From assembly GCA_023443455.1 (NCBI GenBank), contig JAEZUE010000067.1, positions 1 to 64,000 of the forward strand: a stretch of DNA of 64,000 nt, read 5' to 3'. This stretch comes from Verrucomicrobiota bacterium (GTDB taxonomy: Bacteria > Verrucomicrobiota > Verrucomicrobiia > Opitutales > Opitutaceae). A program made the position numbers and the translations under genes. Numbering within the stretch: the first letter of the stretch is position 1; every line of letters begins with the position of its first letter. A model generated the notes under the pieces. The model was not told the origin of the DNA and did no database searches. It was given only the letters and a program-made list of their open reading frames with translations. This document shows positions 55,864 to 64,000 of this stretch, in pieces.

Positions 55864-56005
55864 ATTGGGAAGTTTCGGGGTTTTGTCGTGGAAACTGGGA
55901 GACCGGTGGGCGCGAGGCGAGCCGGAGTTTGCGCCGCGGCGCGAATCGGGAACCGACAAGGAAGGGCTCGCCTTGCGGGCGGCCTTGGGCACGCTTCGCG
56001 CCTCG

Positions 56006-56764
56006 ATGTTCAACGGAAAGAAAGTCGTGGTCGTGATGCCGGCGTACAACGCCGAGCAAACCCTGCGCGAGACCCATGACGAGGTCATGGCGCAGGGCGT
56101 CGTGGACCAAGTGATCCTCGTCGACGACGGCAGCCGCGACCATACCGTCGAGGTCGCGCGTTCGCTGCCGGGCGTGCTCGTGCACGTGCATCCGCGCAAC
56201 CGCGGCTACGGCGGCAACCAGAAGAGCTGCTACCGGCTCGCGCTCGAGCAGGGGGCCGACATCGTCGTGATGGTGCACCCGGATTACCAGTACACGCCGC
56301 TGCTCCTGCCGGCGATGGTGTCGATGGTGGGCAACGGGCTGTATCCGTTCGTGATGGGCTCGCGCATCCTCGGCGGGCACGCGTTGCGCGGCGGCATGCC
56401 GGCCTGGAAGTACGTGGCCAACCGCGTGCTCACCGCCGTGCAGAACCTGCTGCTCGGGGCGAAGCTCTCCGAGTACCACACCGGCTACCGTGCCTATTCG
56501 CGCGAGCTGCTCGAGCGGCTGGATTTTTCGGCCAATTCCGACGACTTCGTCTTCGACAGCGAGTTCATCGCCCAGGCGTTGTGGCTCGGTTTCCGGATCG
56601 GGGAGGTCAGCTGCCCGACCAAGTATTTCGCGGAGGCGTCGTCGATCAGTTTCCGGCGCAGTGTGGTCTATGGCTGCGGTTGCCTGCGGGTGGCGGTGCG
56701 CTTCGCGCTGGGGCGCCGGTGCGGGCTGCCGCCGCCGCCGTTTCTCGCAGTGTTGAAACGGTAG
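56006..56764 (+). CDS. Dolichol-phosphate-mannose-synthase-like glycosyltransferase
   Basis: The 252-residue GT2 protein has VVVVMPAYNAEQTL, LVDDGSRDHTVEVA, HPRNRGYGGNQKSCYRLAL and VVMVHPDYQYTP, where the DPD replaces the usual DxD. The sequence FVMGSRILGG and EYHTGYRAYSRELLE are typical of DPM1-like and polyprenyl-phosphate glycosyltransferases. No membrane anchor is visible at the end. The ATG at 56006 follows CCTCG. It lies outside the polysaccharide cluster, next to unrelated genes. Confidence 0.85.
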   Translation: MFNGKKVVVVMPAYNAEQTLRETHDEVMAQGVVDQVILVDDGSRDHTVEVARSLPGVLVHVHPRNRGYGGNQKSCYRLALEQGADIVVMVHPDYQYTPLLLPAMVSMVGNGLYPFVMGSRILGGHALRGGMPAWKYVANRVLTAVQNLLLGAKLSEYHTGYRAYSRELLERLDFSANSDDFVFDSEFIAQALWLGFRIGEVSCPTKYFAEASSISFRRSVVYGCGCLRVAVRFALGRRCGLPPPPFLAVLKR

Positions 56765-56782
56765 CGGAGGCGGGGCCGGCGA

Positions 56783-58372
56783 TCAGCCGTCCTGCCCGGC
56801 CAGCCGATAACGTGCGCGCAGTTTCTCCTCGAGAAAGGCCGCGACGTCGTTCGCCGCCGACTGGCTCGCGAACACGCCACCCAGCGGCACGGGCAGTCCC
56901 GGGCGCCGGTCGAGCGGCTTGCCGGCGCGTTCGGCGGCCGCGGTGAGCAGGCTGCCGTACAGGGCGTTGGCGAGGCCGCCACCGGACCCCGCCGCATCGC
57001 AGTCGAGCATGATCTGGTAGGTTCCCGATTGCCCCTGTCGGGCGCCGCCGAGTCCGGCCTTCACGGCGCGAATCAGTGTCGGATCGACTCGCTTGGTCTT
57101 CAGCCCGAAGAGCCCGCGGCTGCTCACGAGCAGTGCCGCGGGTTCCAGCCTCACCCGGGTGGGGCCGCGGAAGGTGCCGAGCGTGCCGAACAGGATCAGC
57201 CCGCCCATCGCACCGAGGACGATCGCGCCGAAGGTCGAGACGTGGTGATGAAAGCATAGATACGAGCCGTAGAGCATCCCTGCGCCCATCGCCAAGCCGA
57301 TGAGGTTCCCCGGCGCCGACGCGGTCGGGGGGAAGATCAGTTCGGGGTGGCCGGCTGGGCCGGCGTCGATCCACCGGATTTTCGCGTTCTGCAACCGCTC
57401 CGCCGTGGGGAGCCGGCGTTCCATCGACGGGGCGGCGTGGGTACGGTCGTCCCGGCGGCTCCGGGCGGCGCCTTCCGGATCCTCGAACACCGGCACGACG
57501 AAGCGCGTCTCGAAATCGAGGCCCGAGGTCGCGGCTCTCACCGAGAGTTCCCAGCTGATGCGTTCGTCGTCATCCGTGGCGCGGCAGCTCTCCGCGATCG
57601 GGATCGAAACGGCGATCTCGGTTCCCATCGGGCCGCCGGCCAGTCTTGTGCGGTCGATCTCCACCTCGTGCCGCCAAAGGCCGCGGGTTTCGGTGCGCCG
57701 GTTTTTCCCGGAGCCGGTGGTCACGCGTTTGACGCAGTCCAGCGAGACGATCGGATCGCTCTCGGGGACAAGCCTGGAGGGGACGATGATTCGGCCGGTC
57801 AACCTGCCGCCGATCGGCACCGGAGTCTGCGCCAGCACCAAGCGGCAGCGCCCGTACTTCAGGCGCCGCAGCGTTGTCCGGACGGCCGCCACCAGCAGGC
57901 CGATACCAACAAGAGGGAACAGGGCGGCGGCCCATGCCGCGTGGTTGCCGTGGCGGATTTCGGGCAGGGCAAGAAAGAAGACCGGCCATGCCACCGCATT
58001 CCAGACGCCGCCGAAGCACCACCAGAAAACGATCCCGGTCGCGGCGTCGGACTCGATCTCGCCGCGGGCCCAGTCGGCGCGCTCCGTCCACGGGCGGTGG
58101 TTCTGGAAACCGCCCAGCGCCGCGCGATTGCGCGCTTTGTTCCATTTCCGAAGCGAGCCGCCGATGGTGGCGAGGCCGACGAGGAGGAAGATTGCGGCCA
58201 TGCCGATCCCGATCGCGAAGGTCTGGGTGTTGGACCGCGCCCGGGAATCCTGGAGGAGCTGGAAAAGCAGTACTCCTCCGGAACCGGCGAAAAGGGTGCC
58301 GAAGAAGATCGGCCCGGCGAGCTTGGGGGACTTGGGGTGTTTCGGGGCTGCCATGGCGCCATCGAAGAACAT
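56783..58372 (-). CDS. DUF3592-like membrane protein
   Basis: This protein of about 529 residues (ATG at 58372; a second at 58354 would give 523) has an N-terminal transmembrane pair (PIFFGTLFAGSGGVLLFQLL and GMAAIFLLVGLATIGGSL), a beta-rich part and two more helices near residues 125 and 360 (LAMGAGMLYGSYLCF, TFGAIVLGAMGGLILFGTLG). The plan matches proteins annotated as DUF3592 or related. Function is unknown. It is read away from mraZ; the 223-base gap holds the mraZ operator. Confidence 0.6.
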   Translation of the reverse strand: MFFDGAMAAPKHPKSPKLAGPIFFGTLFAGSGGVLLFQLLQDSRARSNTQTFAIGIGMAAIFLLVGLATIGGSLRKWNKARNRAALGGFQNHRPWTERADWARGEIESDAATGIVFWWCFGGVWNAVAWPVFFLALPEIRHGNHAAWAAALFPLVGIGLLVAAVRTTLRRLKYGRCRLVLAQTPVPIGGRLTGRIIVPSRLVPESDPIVSLDCVKRVTTGSGKNRRTETRGLWRHEVEIDRTRLAGGPMGTEIAVSIPIAESCRATDDDERISWELSVRAATSGLDFETRFVVPVFEDPEGAARSRRDDRTHAAPSMERRLPTAERLQNAKIRWIDAGPAGHPELIFPPTASAPGNLIGLAMGAGMLYGSYLCFHHHVSTFGAIVLGAMGGLILFGTLGTFRGPTRVRLEPAALLVSSRGLFGLKTKRVDPTLIRAVKAGLGGARQGQSGTYQIMLDCDAAGSGGGLANALYGSLLTAAAERAGKPLDRRPGLPVPLGGVFASQSAANDVAAFLEEKLRARYRLAGQDG

Positions 58373-58525
58373 GGGGCGGGTAGGGCAACCCCCGAGCCGT
58401 TCCATTGGACCGACAAGATTCTTCGCGGAGCCCCATCGGTTGTTCGTACCCGGGCGGGCGGGCAGAAGCTGCGTCGATGTTGTGAATAAGTGAACAACCT
58501 GTCGTGGGTGAAGGGGGGTACTTAC

Positions 58526-58569
58526 TTGACGCTGTGGGGCAAAGTGGAGAGAAATGGGGCACTGTGGGG
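58526..58569 (+). promoter_or_regulatory. mraZ promoter with MraZ operator (four boxes)
   Basis: TTGACG at 58526-58531 is a good -35 element. Four boxes follow at exactly 10-base intervals: TGGGG at 58535, TGGAG at 58545, TGGGG at 58555 and TGGGG at 58565. MraZ binds TGGGN repeats of this period upstream of its own gene in E. coli and other bacteria, repressing the dcw cluster. No clear -10 is visible because the boxes occupy its place. Confidence 0.85.
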
Positions 58570-58595
58570 CGCATCGTTGGGGTCGCTCCGTTGCC

Positions 58596-59048
58596 ATGGC
58601 CACTACCTCCAAGCCCATTTATGTCGGTTCGTTCCGACACGTCTTCGACGCCAAGAATCGTCTCACGATTCCGGCGCGTTGGCGTTTTGCGGGCGACGAG
58701 GGCGAGGTCTACCTGGCTTTGCCGCACCCGGGTGGATACGTGACCGTGCTGCCGCCCGCCGAGGTGGAGAAGCTCTACCAGCAGGTCTCCGAGAAGGCGC
58801 TCAGCGACAGCGACGCCCAGGACTTCCTGAACACGTTCTTCGCCCAGGCGCATTCGTTCGGCTGCGACAAACAGGGCCGCGTCAACCTCACCGACGAGCT
58901 GCTCAAGCATGCCGGAATCGACCGCGATGCGGTCCTCGTCGGCACGATGACCAAGTTCAACATCTGGAGCCCCGAGCGGCTTGCCCAGATGCAGGACCGC
59001 ACCAGCGGAGGAAACCTCGGCGATCTCATGCGCCGCATCGGCATCTGA
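58596..59048 (+). CDS. mraZ: Transcriptional regulator MraZ
   Basis: The 150-residue protein has two SpoVT/AbrB-like domains: DAKNRLTIPARWR in the first and DKQGRVNLTDELLKHAGI in the second. MraZ represses the cell-division/wall cluster and binds TGGGN repeats, present just upstream. The ATG is at 58596 (context TTGCC), eight bases before the end of the linked rsmH region begins. An in-frame upstream start at 58554 lies inside the operator and is rejected. Confidence 0.94.
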   Translation: MATTSKPIYVGSFRHVFDAKNRLTIPARWRFAGDEGEVYLALPHPGGYVTVLPPAEVEKLYQQVSEKALSDSDAQDFLNTFFAQAHSFGCDKQGRVNLTDELLKHAGIDRDAVLVGTMTKFNIWSPERLAQMQDRTSGGNLGDLMRRIGI

Positions 59049-59056
59049 GGCCGTCC

Positions 59057-60028
59057 ATGACGAACGCGCCGACCACGAACTTCCGGATGAACCCTGGCCA
59101 CAAGTCCGTCCTCTTTGACGAAGTGCTCCAACTCCTCGCTCCGCGCGAGGGTGGGCGCTACGTGGATGCGACCTTCGGCGGCGGTGGGCACACGCGCGGC
59201 ATCCTCGAGTCCGCGGCCGGTTGCTTCGTCCTGGGTCTCGACCGCGACCCGGCCGCCATTGCCCGGGCCGACGAGGTCTCGCGCCAGTTTCCCGGCCGCT
59301 TCGCCCTGCGCAGCGTCAATTTTTCCGAGCTGGAATCCCTGCCCGAACAGGATCTCGACGGCGTGCTCTTCGACCTCGGCGTGTCCTCGTTCCAGCTCGA
59401 CGACGCCGCGCGCGGCTTCTCGTTCCGCAACGACGCTCCGGCCGACATGCGCATGGACACCCGCTCCGGCCGGCCCGCCTCCGAGTGGCTCGAGACCGTG
59501 TCGGATCAGGATCTGGTCCGCGCGATCCGCGACTACGGCGAGGAGAAGTCGTGGCGGCGGGTGATCGACGCCATCAAGGCCGCCCGGGGCACCGGCGCCC
59601 TCGCGTCGACCGCGAAGCTCGCCGAGCTCGTCACCGCCGCGATTCCCGCCGCCCTGCGTCGCACCTCGAACATCCATCCGGCCACGCGCGCGTTCCAAGG
59701 CATCCGGATCGCGATCAACGACGAACTCGGCGCCATCGAACGCGCCCTGCCGGCCGCCTTCGCGAAACTCGCGGTCGGCGGCGTGCTCTGCGTGATCAGT
59801 TTCCATTCGCTCGAGGACCGGATCGTGAAGCGCTACTTCCGGCGCCTCGCCGGCCTGCCCGAGTCCGCCAGCGACTCCCGTCCCCAGCAGTTTCGCACCC
59901 GCGAGGCCGAGCTCCTCACCCGCCGCGCCGTCGAGGCCGGGGAGGCCGAGCTCGCCGCCAATCCCCGCAGCCGTTCCGCGCGCCTGCGCGCCGTCCGCAA
60001 ACTCCCGCCCGAATCCGCCGTATCATGA
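59057..60028 (+). CDS. rsmH: 16S rRNA (cytosine1402-N4)-methyltransferase
   Basis: This 323-residue enzyme methylates C1402 of 16S rRNA. It shows NPGHKSVLFDEVLQLL, YVDATFGGGGHTRGIL (AdoMet loop), GVLFDLGVSSFQLDDAARGFSFR and VISFHSLEDRIVKRYF. It begins nine bases after mraZ, and its stop overlaps the next start. Confidence 0.95.
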   Translation: MTNAPTTNFRMNPGHKSVLFDEVLQLLAPREGGRYVDATFGGGGHTRGILESAAGCFVLGLDRDPAAIARADEVSRQFPGRFALRSVNFSELESLPEQDLDGVLFDLGVSSFQLDDAARGFSFRNDAPADMRMDTRSGRPASEWLETVSDQDLVRAIRDYGEEKSWRRVIDAIKAARGTGALASTAKLAELVTAAIPAALRRTSNIHPATRAFQGIRIAINDELGAIERALPAAFAKLAVGGVLCVISFHSLEDRIVKRYFRRLAGLPESASDSRPQQFRTREAELLTRRAVEAGEAELAANPRSRSARLRAVRKLPPESAVS

Positions 60029-60417
60029 AGAAGCGTACCCCGAAACCCTCCGCTTCGCCGGTCAACCGGCTTTTCGTCGCCACGATCATGCTTCTGGCCT
60101 TCGCCGGCTCCATCGGCCTGGCGTTCGTCTGGCTGCGCCACCAGATCTCCGAGGTCGCCGACTCCAACAAGCAGATGCAGCAGCGCCTCGTCGAGGTGCA
60201 GCGGCGCACCGCCGAGACCAACGCCGAGATCGCCGCCGCCATCAACCCCGAGGTCCTGCTCGGCCAGAACAGCCTGCTGCGCCTCGGCCTCGAGATGCCG
60301 CAGGACCACCAGATCGTGAGCGTGGCCGAGCCCGTCGAGGTCCGCCTCGCCTCGAAGCGCAACGGCGATCGCGTCACCACCACCTTCGTCTCTTTCCCGC
60401 TCTCGACCGCCCGCTGA
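60025..60417 (+). CDS. ftsL: FtsL-like septum protein
   Basis: The 130-residue protein has a short cytoplasmic end, one transmembrane helix (LFVATIMLLAFAGSIGLAFVW) and a coiled coil (HQISEVADSNKQMQQRLVE). Position between rsmH and ftsI, together with the architecture, suggests FtsL, which recruits FtsI/FtsW. Sequence conservation of this family is low, so the name rests largely on position. It overlaps rsmH by four bases. Confidence 0.7.
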   Translation: MKKRTPKPSASPVNRLFVATIMLLAFAGSIGLAFVWLRHQISEVADSNKQMQQRLVEVQRRTAETNAEIAAAINPEVLLGQNSLLRLGLEMPQDHQIVSVAEPVEVRLASKRNGDRVTTTFVSFPLSTAR

Positions 60418-60420
60418 TCG

Positions 60421-62235
60421 ATGCGCAAGGGTTTCGCCTCCAACGCCCGCCTGGTCCTGCTCAGCCTCGCCGTCTTCGCCTGCTTCGCCGGGCTGGGTAC
60501 GCGGCTGGTCTGGCTGCACTGGCTCGAGCGCGAGACGTACACCGCCTTCCTCGACAAGGCCCGCAAGCAGACGATCGTCGAGCTCGCCCGCCGCGGCGAC
60601 ATCCTCGACGTGCGCGGCAATCGCCTCGCGACCAGCCGCACCCTCTTCGAGCTCGGCGCCGACCCGCAGATGCTCAATCCCGCCGACGAGGCGAAATGGC
60701 CCGAGCTGGCCCGTCTGCTCGGGCGTCCGCTTTTCGAGCTCGAGCCGCTGCTGCGCCGCCGTTTCGCGACTCCCGCCGAGGCCGGCGGCGTCGGTGTCGA
60801 CGCTGCCGCGCAGGGGCGCCCGATCCGCTGGGTGAAGCTGGGCGAGGAGCTCGACGAATCCGTCTACAACCAGGCGGTCGCGCTGGGCATCAAGGGCGTC
60901 TACGGCACCCCCCACTACCGCCGCGTGTATCCGGGCGGTCAGCTCGCCGCCCATCTGCTCGGCTACATCAACCGCGAGAACGTGCCGGTCACGGGCGTCG
61001 AGCGGCTGCTCGACTTCTACCTGCGCGGCCAGTCGGGTTGGTGCGAATCCGAGCGCGACGGCCACCGCCGCGAGATGGCCCAGTTCCGCAGCCGCGAGAT
61101 CCCCGCGACCGACGGCTACGACGCGGTGCTGACGATCGACATGTTCGTCCAGCACATCGTCGAGGAGGAGCTCGCCGGCATCGCCCGCAAGTTTCGCCCC
61201 GAGAGCGCGACGATCATCGTCGGCGATCCCGCCACCGGCGCCATCCTCGCCATGGCCAACTGGCCCACGTTCGACCTCAACGCCTACAGCACCGCGCCTC
61301 TCGCCCACCAGCGCAACATCGCCATCACCGACGTCTTCGAGCCCGGTTCGACCTTCAAGATCGTGGCCGCCTCCGGCGCCCTCGAGGACCGCCTCGTCAC
61401 GCCGCACACCCTCTTCGACTGCGGCGTCACGAGCATCCAATACCAGGGCAAGCCGCGCTCCCTGCCGCGCGACTCGCACCCCTACAAGGAGCTCTCGGTC
61501 GCCGAGATCATCGGCAAGTCCTCCAACAAGGGCGCCGCGCACTTGGGCGTGCTTCTCGGAGCGAATCGACTCCACGACTACGCCCGGGCCTTCGGCTATG
61601 GCGAGGACACCGGATTCCCGCTCGGCGGCGAAGTGGCGGGCATGCTCCACCCCGTCGCGAAGTGGGACGGCCTCACCATCACCCGGCTGCCGATGGGCCA
61701 TGCGATTTCCGCCACCCCGTTGCAGGTCCACTGCGCCATGGGCGTGGTCGCCAGCGGCGGCGTGCTCCACCGCCCCTGGATCATCCGCGAGATCCGCGAC
61801 AGCGCCGGCCGCACCGTCGCGCCGTATTCGCCGATCCCCCGCCGTCGTGTGCTCTCCCGCCGCACCGCCGAGACCATGGCCGGGCTGCTCGTCGATGCCG
61901 CCAGCTCCGAAGGCACCGGCAAGGCCGCCGCAATCGACGGCTACCGGGTCGCGGGCAAGACCGGCACGACCAAGAAGATCGTCGACGGCCGCTACTCCGA
62001 CCGCAGCCACATCGGCTCCTTCGTCGGCTTCTTCCCCGCCGACAACCCGCAGGTCCAGATCACGGTCGTCGTCAACGACGGCCATCTGCCCACCGGCGGC
62101 ATCGCGTACGGCGGCACCGTCGCCGCGCCGTCCTTCAAACGGATCGGCGAGCAACTCATCCCTTACCTCGGCATCCGCCCGGCCGACGCCCCCGCGTCGG
62201 CCCCGGTGGTCGCCATGAACGCCAGCGTCCGATGA
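60421..62235 (+). CDS. ftsI: Peptidoglycan transpeptidase FtsI (PBP3)
   Basis: The 604-residue class B penicillin-binding protein has an N-terminal membrane anchor (9-32), a dimerisation/pedestal region and a transpeptidase domain. Ser310 in FEPGSTFKIV is the acyl-enzyme nucleophile, SSN (367-369) and KTG (513-515) complete the active site. It cross-links septal wall. A three-base gap separates it from ftsL and it overlaps murE. Confidence 0.94.
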   Translation: MRKGFASNARLVLLSLAVFACFAGLGTRLVWLHWLERETYTAFLDKARKQTIVELARRGDILDVRGNRLATSRTLFELGADPQMLNPADEAKWPELARLLGRPLFELEPLLRRRFATPAEAGGVGVDAAAQGRPIRWVKLGEELDESVYNQAVALGIKGVYGTPHYRRVYPGGQLAAHLLGYINRENVPVTGVERLLDFYLRGQSGWCESERDGHRREMAQFRSREIPATDGYDAVLTIDMFVQHIVEEELAGIARKFRPESATIIVGDPATGAILAMANWPTFDLNAYSTAPLAHQRNIAITDVFEPGSTFKIVAASGALEDRLVTPHTLFDCGVTSIQYQGKPRSLPRDSHPYKELSVAEIIGKSSNKGAAHLGVLLGANRLHDYARAFGYGEDTGFPLGGEVAGMLHPVAKWDGLTITRLPMGHAISATPLQVHCAMGVVASGGVLHRPWIIREIRDSAGRTVAPYSPIPRRRVLSRRTAETMAGLLVDAASSEGTGKAAAIDGYRVAGKTGTTKKIVDGRYSDRSHIGSFVGFFPADNPQVQITVVVNDGHLPTGGIAYGGTVAAPSFKRIGEQLIPYLGIRPADAPASAPVVAMNASVR

Positions 62236-63827
62236 TCGGCTACCTTTCCCAGAACCACGAACTCGTGCAGGCCTTCCGGGTGCACCGCTTCCGCGGCGGC
62301 GCCGGCGGGGGGGCCGGGCCCGATTCGCGCCTCTTCAAATCCGCCGTGAAACTCTCCGAACTCTTCCTCGCCGGCGAGACGCTGGGCGTCCGCGGCTCCC
62401 TCGACCGCCCGATTTCGGGCATCGTCATGGACAGCCGTCGCGTGGCGCCGGGCAATCTCTTCTACGCCCTGCCGGGCCTGCGTTCCGACGGGGTGAAGTA
62501 CATCGAGGAGGCGATCCAGCGCGGGGCCGTCGCCGTCGTGGCCACGAGCCTGCCCGCGCTCGCGCATCCGAAGGTCACCTACTTGCAGGTGGCCGATGCC
62601 CGCGCCTCGCTCGCGCTGGTCGCCCGCCGCTACTACCGTGCGCCCGACGCCGACCTGCGGGTCGTGGGCGTGACCGGCACCAACGGCAAGACGACCGTCA
62701 CCCACCTGCTGCGCCATTTTCTCGCCGAGCGCGGGTCGCGTCGTGTCGGGATGTTGGGCACGGTGAGCTACGATCTCGGCCAGCGCATGGTGCCCTCGTT
62801 CAAGACCACGCCCGAGTCGCTCGACATCTACGGCATGCTCGCGCAGATGCGCGCGGCCGGCTGCGCGGAGGCCGTGATGGAGGTCAGCTCCCACGGGGTC
62901 GACCAGCAGCGGGTCCAGGGCATGGAGTTCTCGGTGGCCGTCTTCACCAATCTCACCCGCGACCACCTCGACTACCACCACACGCTCGAGAACTATTTCG
63001 CCGCGAAGGCGCGGCTGTTCGACGGCGGGGTGGGGAGCCGGCCGAAGGTGGCCGTGGTCAATCTCGACGACCCCTACGGGCGCCGACTCGCCGCGATGCT
63101 GCCGGCCGACACGAAGGTCGTGACCTTCGGCGAGAGCCCCGATGCGCAGGTGCGTGCGGAGGCGGTCGACCTCGGCTTCAAGGGCACCGCCTTCCGCCTG
63201 GTGCTGCCCGACGGCTCGTTGCCCGTGATCAGCCCGCTGATCGGCCGCTTCAACGTGAGCAACCTGCTCGCGGCCTTCGCCACGCTGCACGCCCTCGGGC
63301 GCAACGTCGGCGAGGCGGTCGCCTCGCTCTCCCTGTTCCGCGGCACCGCCGGGCGCATGGAGCGCATCGAGGCCGGGCAGGCGTTCAACGTGCTGGTCGA
63401 CTACGCCCACACCGACGACGCCCTCCGCAACACCCTCGGCATGCTGCGCACGATCACCCCGGGCCGGCTGCTCGTGGTCTTCGGCTGCGGCGGCAACCGC
63501 GACCGCGCCAAGCGCCCGCTCATGGTCGGGGCGGTGCAGGAGTACGCCGACTTCGCCTGGGCCACCGCCGACAACCCGCGCTCCGAGAGCCTCGCCCGGA
63601 TCTTCGACGACATGCGCACCGGAGTCACGGATACGCACAAGCTGGCCTTCATCGACGACCGCCGCCGGGCGATCTCCCTGGCGCTCGACTTCGCGCGGCC
63701 CGGCGACTCGCTGCTGATCGCGGGCAAGGGGCACGAGACCTTCCAGGAATTTGCCGACACCGTGATCCCCTTCGACGACCGCCAGGTGGTCCGCGAACTC
63801 ATCGCCGTCAAACAGCTCAAACCCTAA
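62232..63827 (+). CDS. murE: UDP-MurNAc-tripeptide synthetase (meso-DAP adding)
   Basis: This ligase adds the third stem-peptide residue. The frame from the ATG at 62232 gives 531 residues; an internal GTG at 62346 would give KLSELFLAGE, the usual MurE beginning, so the first 38 residues may not be translated. GTNGKTT (149-155 in the longer form) is the ATP loop, KTTPESLDIY and TNLTRDHLDYH are conserved, and ADNPRSE holds the DNPR motif that marks meso-diaminopimelate specificity. It overlaps ftsI by four bases. Confidence 0.93.
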   Translation: MIGYLSQNHELVQAFRVHRFRGGAGGGAGPDSRLFKSAVKLSELFLAGETLGVRGSLDRPISGIVMDSRRVAPGNLFYALPGLRSDGVKYIEEAIQRGAVAVVATSLPALAHPKVTYLQVADARASLALVARRYYRAPDADLRVVGVTGTNGKTTVTHLLRHFLAERGSRRVGMLGTVSYDLGQRMVPSFKTTPESLDIYGMLAQMRAAGCAEAVMEVSSHGVDQQRVQGMEFSVAVFTNLTRDHLDYHHTLENYFAAKARLFDGGVGSRPKVAVVNLDDPYGRRLAAMLPADTKVVTFGESPDAQVRAEAVDLGFKGTAFRLVLPDGSLPVISPLIGRFNVSNLLAAFATLHALGRNVGEAVASLSLFRGTAGRMERIEAGQAFNVLVDYAHTDDALRNTLGMLRTITPGRLLVVFGCGGNRDRAKRPLMVGAVQEYADFAWATADNPRSESLARIFDDMRTGVTDTHKLAFIDDRRRAISLALDFARPGDSLLIAGKGHETFQEFADTVIPFDDRQVVRELIAVKQLKP

Positions 63828-63853
63828 AATCCGATACAGGTCCCGCCGCACCG

Positions 63854-63896
63854 AGCGCGAGTTCGCACCGACCGGCGGCTCGCGCTTCCGTCTTTT
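63854..63896 (+). terminator. Hairpin with T-run between murE and murF
   Basis: AGCGCGAG (63854-63861) pairs with CTCGCGCT (63879-63886), followed by TCCGTCTTTT. It would be a weak terminator or attenuator inside the dcw cluster; the next gene starts seven bases later. Confidence 0.45.
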
Positions 63897-63902
63897 CCCC
63901 CC

Positions 63903-64000
63903 GTGCCACTCTTCCCCCCCGAACGCCTCGCCGCCTGGACCGCCGGCCGTTGGACCTCGCTTCCGACCGGCCTGATCCGCGGCTTCAACCCCGACACGCG
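63903..64000 (+). CDS. murF: UDP-MurNAc-pentapeptide synthetase, 5' end
   Basis: The first 32 codons of a frame starting with GTG at 63903 read PLFPPERLAAWTAGRW and later GFNPDTR, which matches the MurF N-terminus where the S/D-DSR or DTR motif binds the UMP part. The gene runs past the right edge. The product would add D-Ala-D-Ala to the stem peptide made by MurE. Confidence 0.7.
   Translation, partial: MPLFPPERLAAWTAGRWTSLPTGLIRGFNPDT

Noticed and set aside
1..64000. tRNA or rRNA genes
   Set aside because: No cloverleaf or conserved rRNA segment was noticed in any spacer.

Overview
The window looks like a piece of a GC-rich Gram-negative chromosome, most likely a Verrucomicrobiota member of the Opitutales/Opitutaceae type. 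This is inferred from the mix of exosortase/EpsI and Wza/Wzc polysaccharide genes, secreted proteins with calcium-type DxDxDG repeats, a meso-DAP type MurE, starts without Shine-Dalgarno sequences, and GC-rich spacers with word-like repeats. No rRNA, tRNA or CRISPR array was seen.

Region 1 (1-680) is the edge of a damaged mobile element: an IS110-type transposase N-terminus that loses its homology near position 135. Region 2 (899-29661, all minus strand) is one large polysaccharide cluster. Reading in the direction of transcription it begins with a short NusG-paralogue (NGN domain only), then vapB-vapC, a Wza-type export protein, a Wzc-type tyrosine kinase, an exosortase-EpsI fusion, a beta-barrel outer-membrane protein and an O-antigen ligase/polymerase. 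An ABC exporter pair (Wzm/Wzt-like) follows, then nine glycosyltransferases or glycosyltransferase-like proteins, two hexapeptide acyltransferases, a MocA-type oxidoreductase with an NAD-dependent epimerase, and a trio of two ATP-grasp proteins plus one PP-loop ATPase. Most neighbours overlap by four bases or are separated by tens of bases. A free-methionine-sulfoxide reductase and a ROK glucokinase lie just outside.

Region 3 (31988-42231, minus strand) encodes five secreted proteins: two long right-handed beta-helix (pectate-lyase-like) proteins and three TIM-barrel (sugar isomerase/epimerase-like) proteins. All carry signal peptides and calcium-type repeats. The order (helix, barrel, helix, barrel, barrel) and the matching spacers point to tandem duplication.

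Region 4 (42338-64000) is mostly housekeeping: rlmF, then rplY-pth-rpsF-ssb-rplI (without rpsR), a six-gene Mrp antiporter operon with fused mrpAB, a NhaD-like antiporter, a secreted serpin, a cyclic-nucleotide-binding protein, a dolichol-phosphate-mannose-synthase-like glycosyltransferase, a DUF3592-like membrane protein, and the dcw start mraZ-rsmH-ftsL-ftsI-murE-murF with a clear MraZ operator.

The most unusual signal is in the spacers of regions 2 and 3. At least seven junctions carry short arrays with an exact 7-base period but different words (CGGTGGN, GAACNNN, GGNNACC, ATNNNNG). They fill intergenic gaps precisely and in places run into start or stop codons. They are absent from the housekeeping region.
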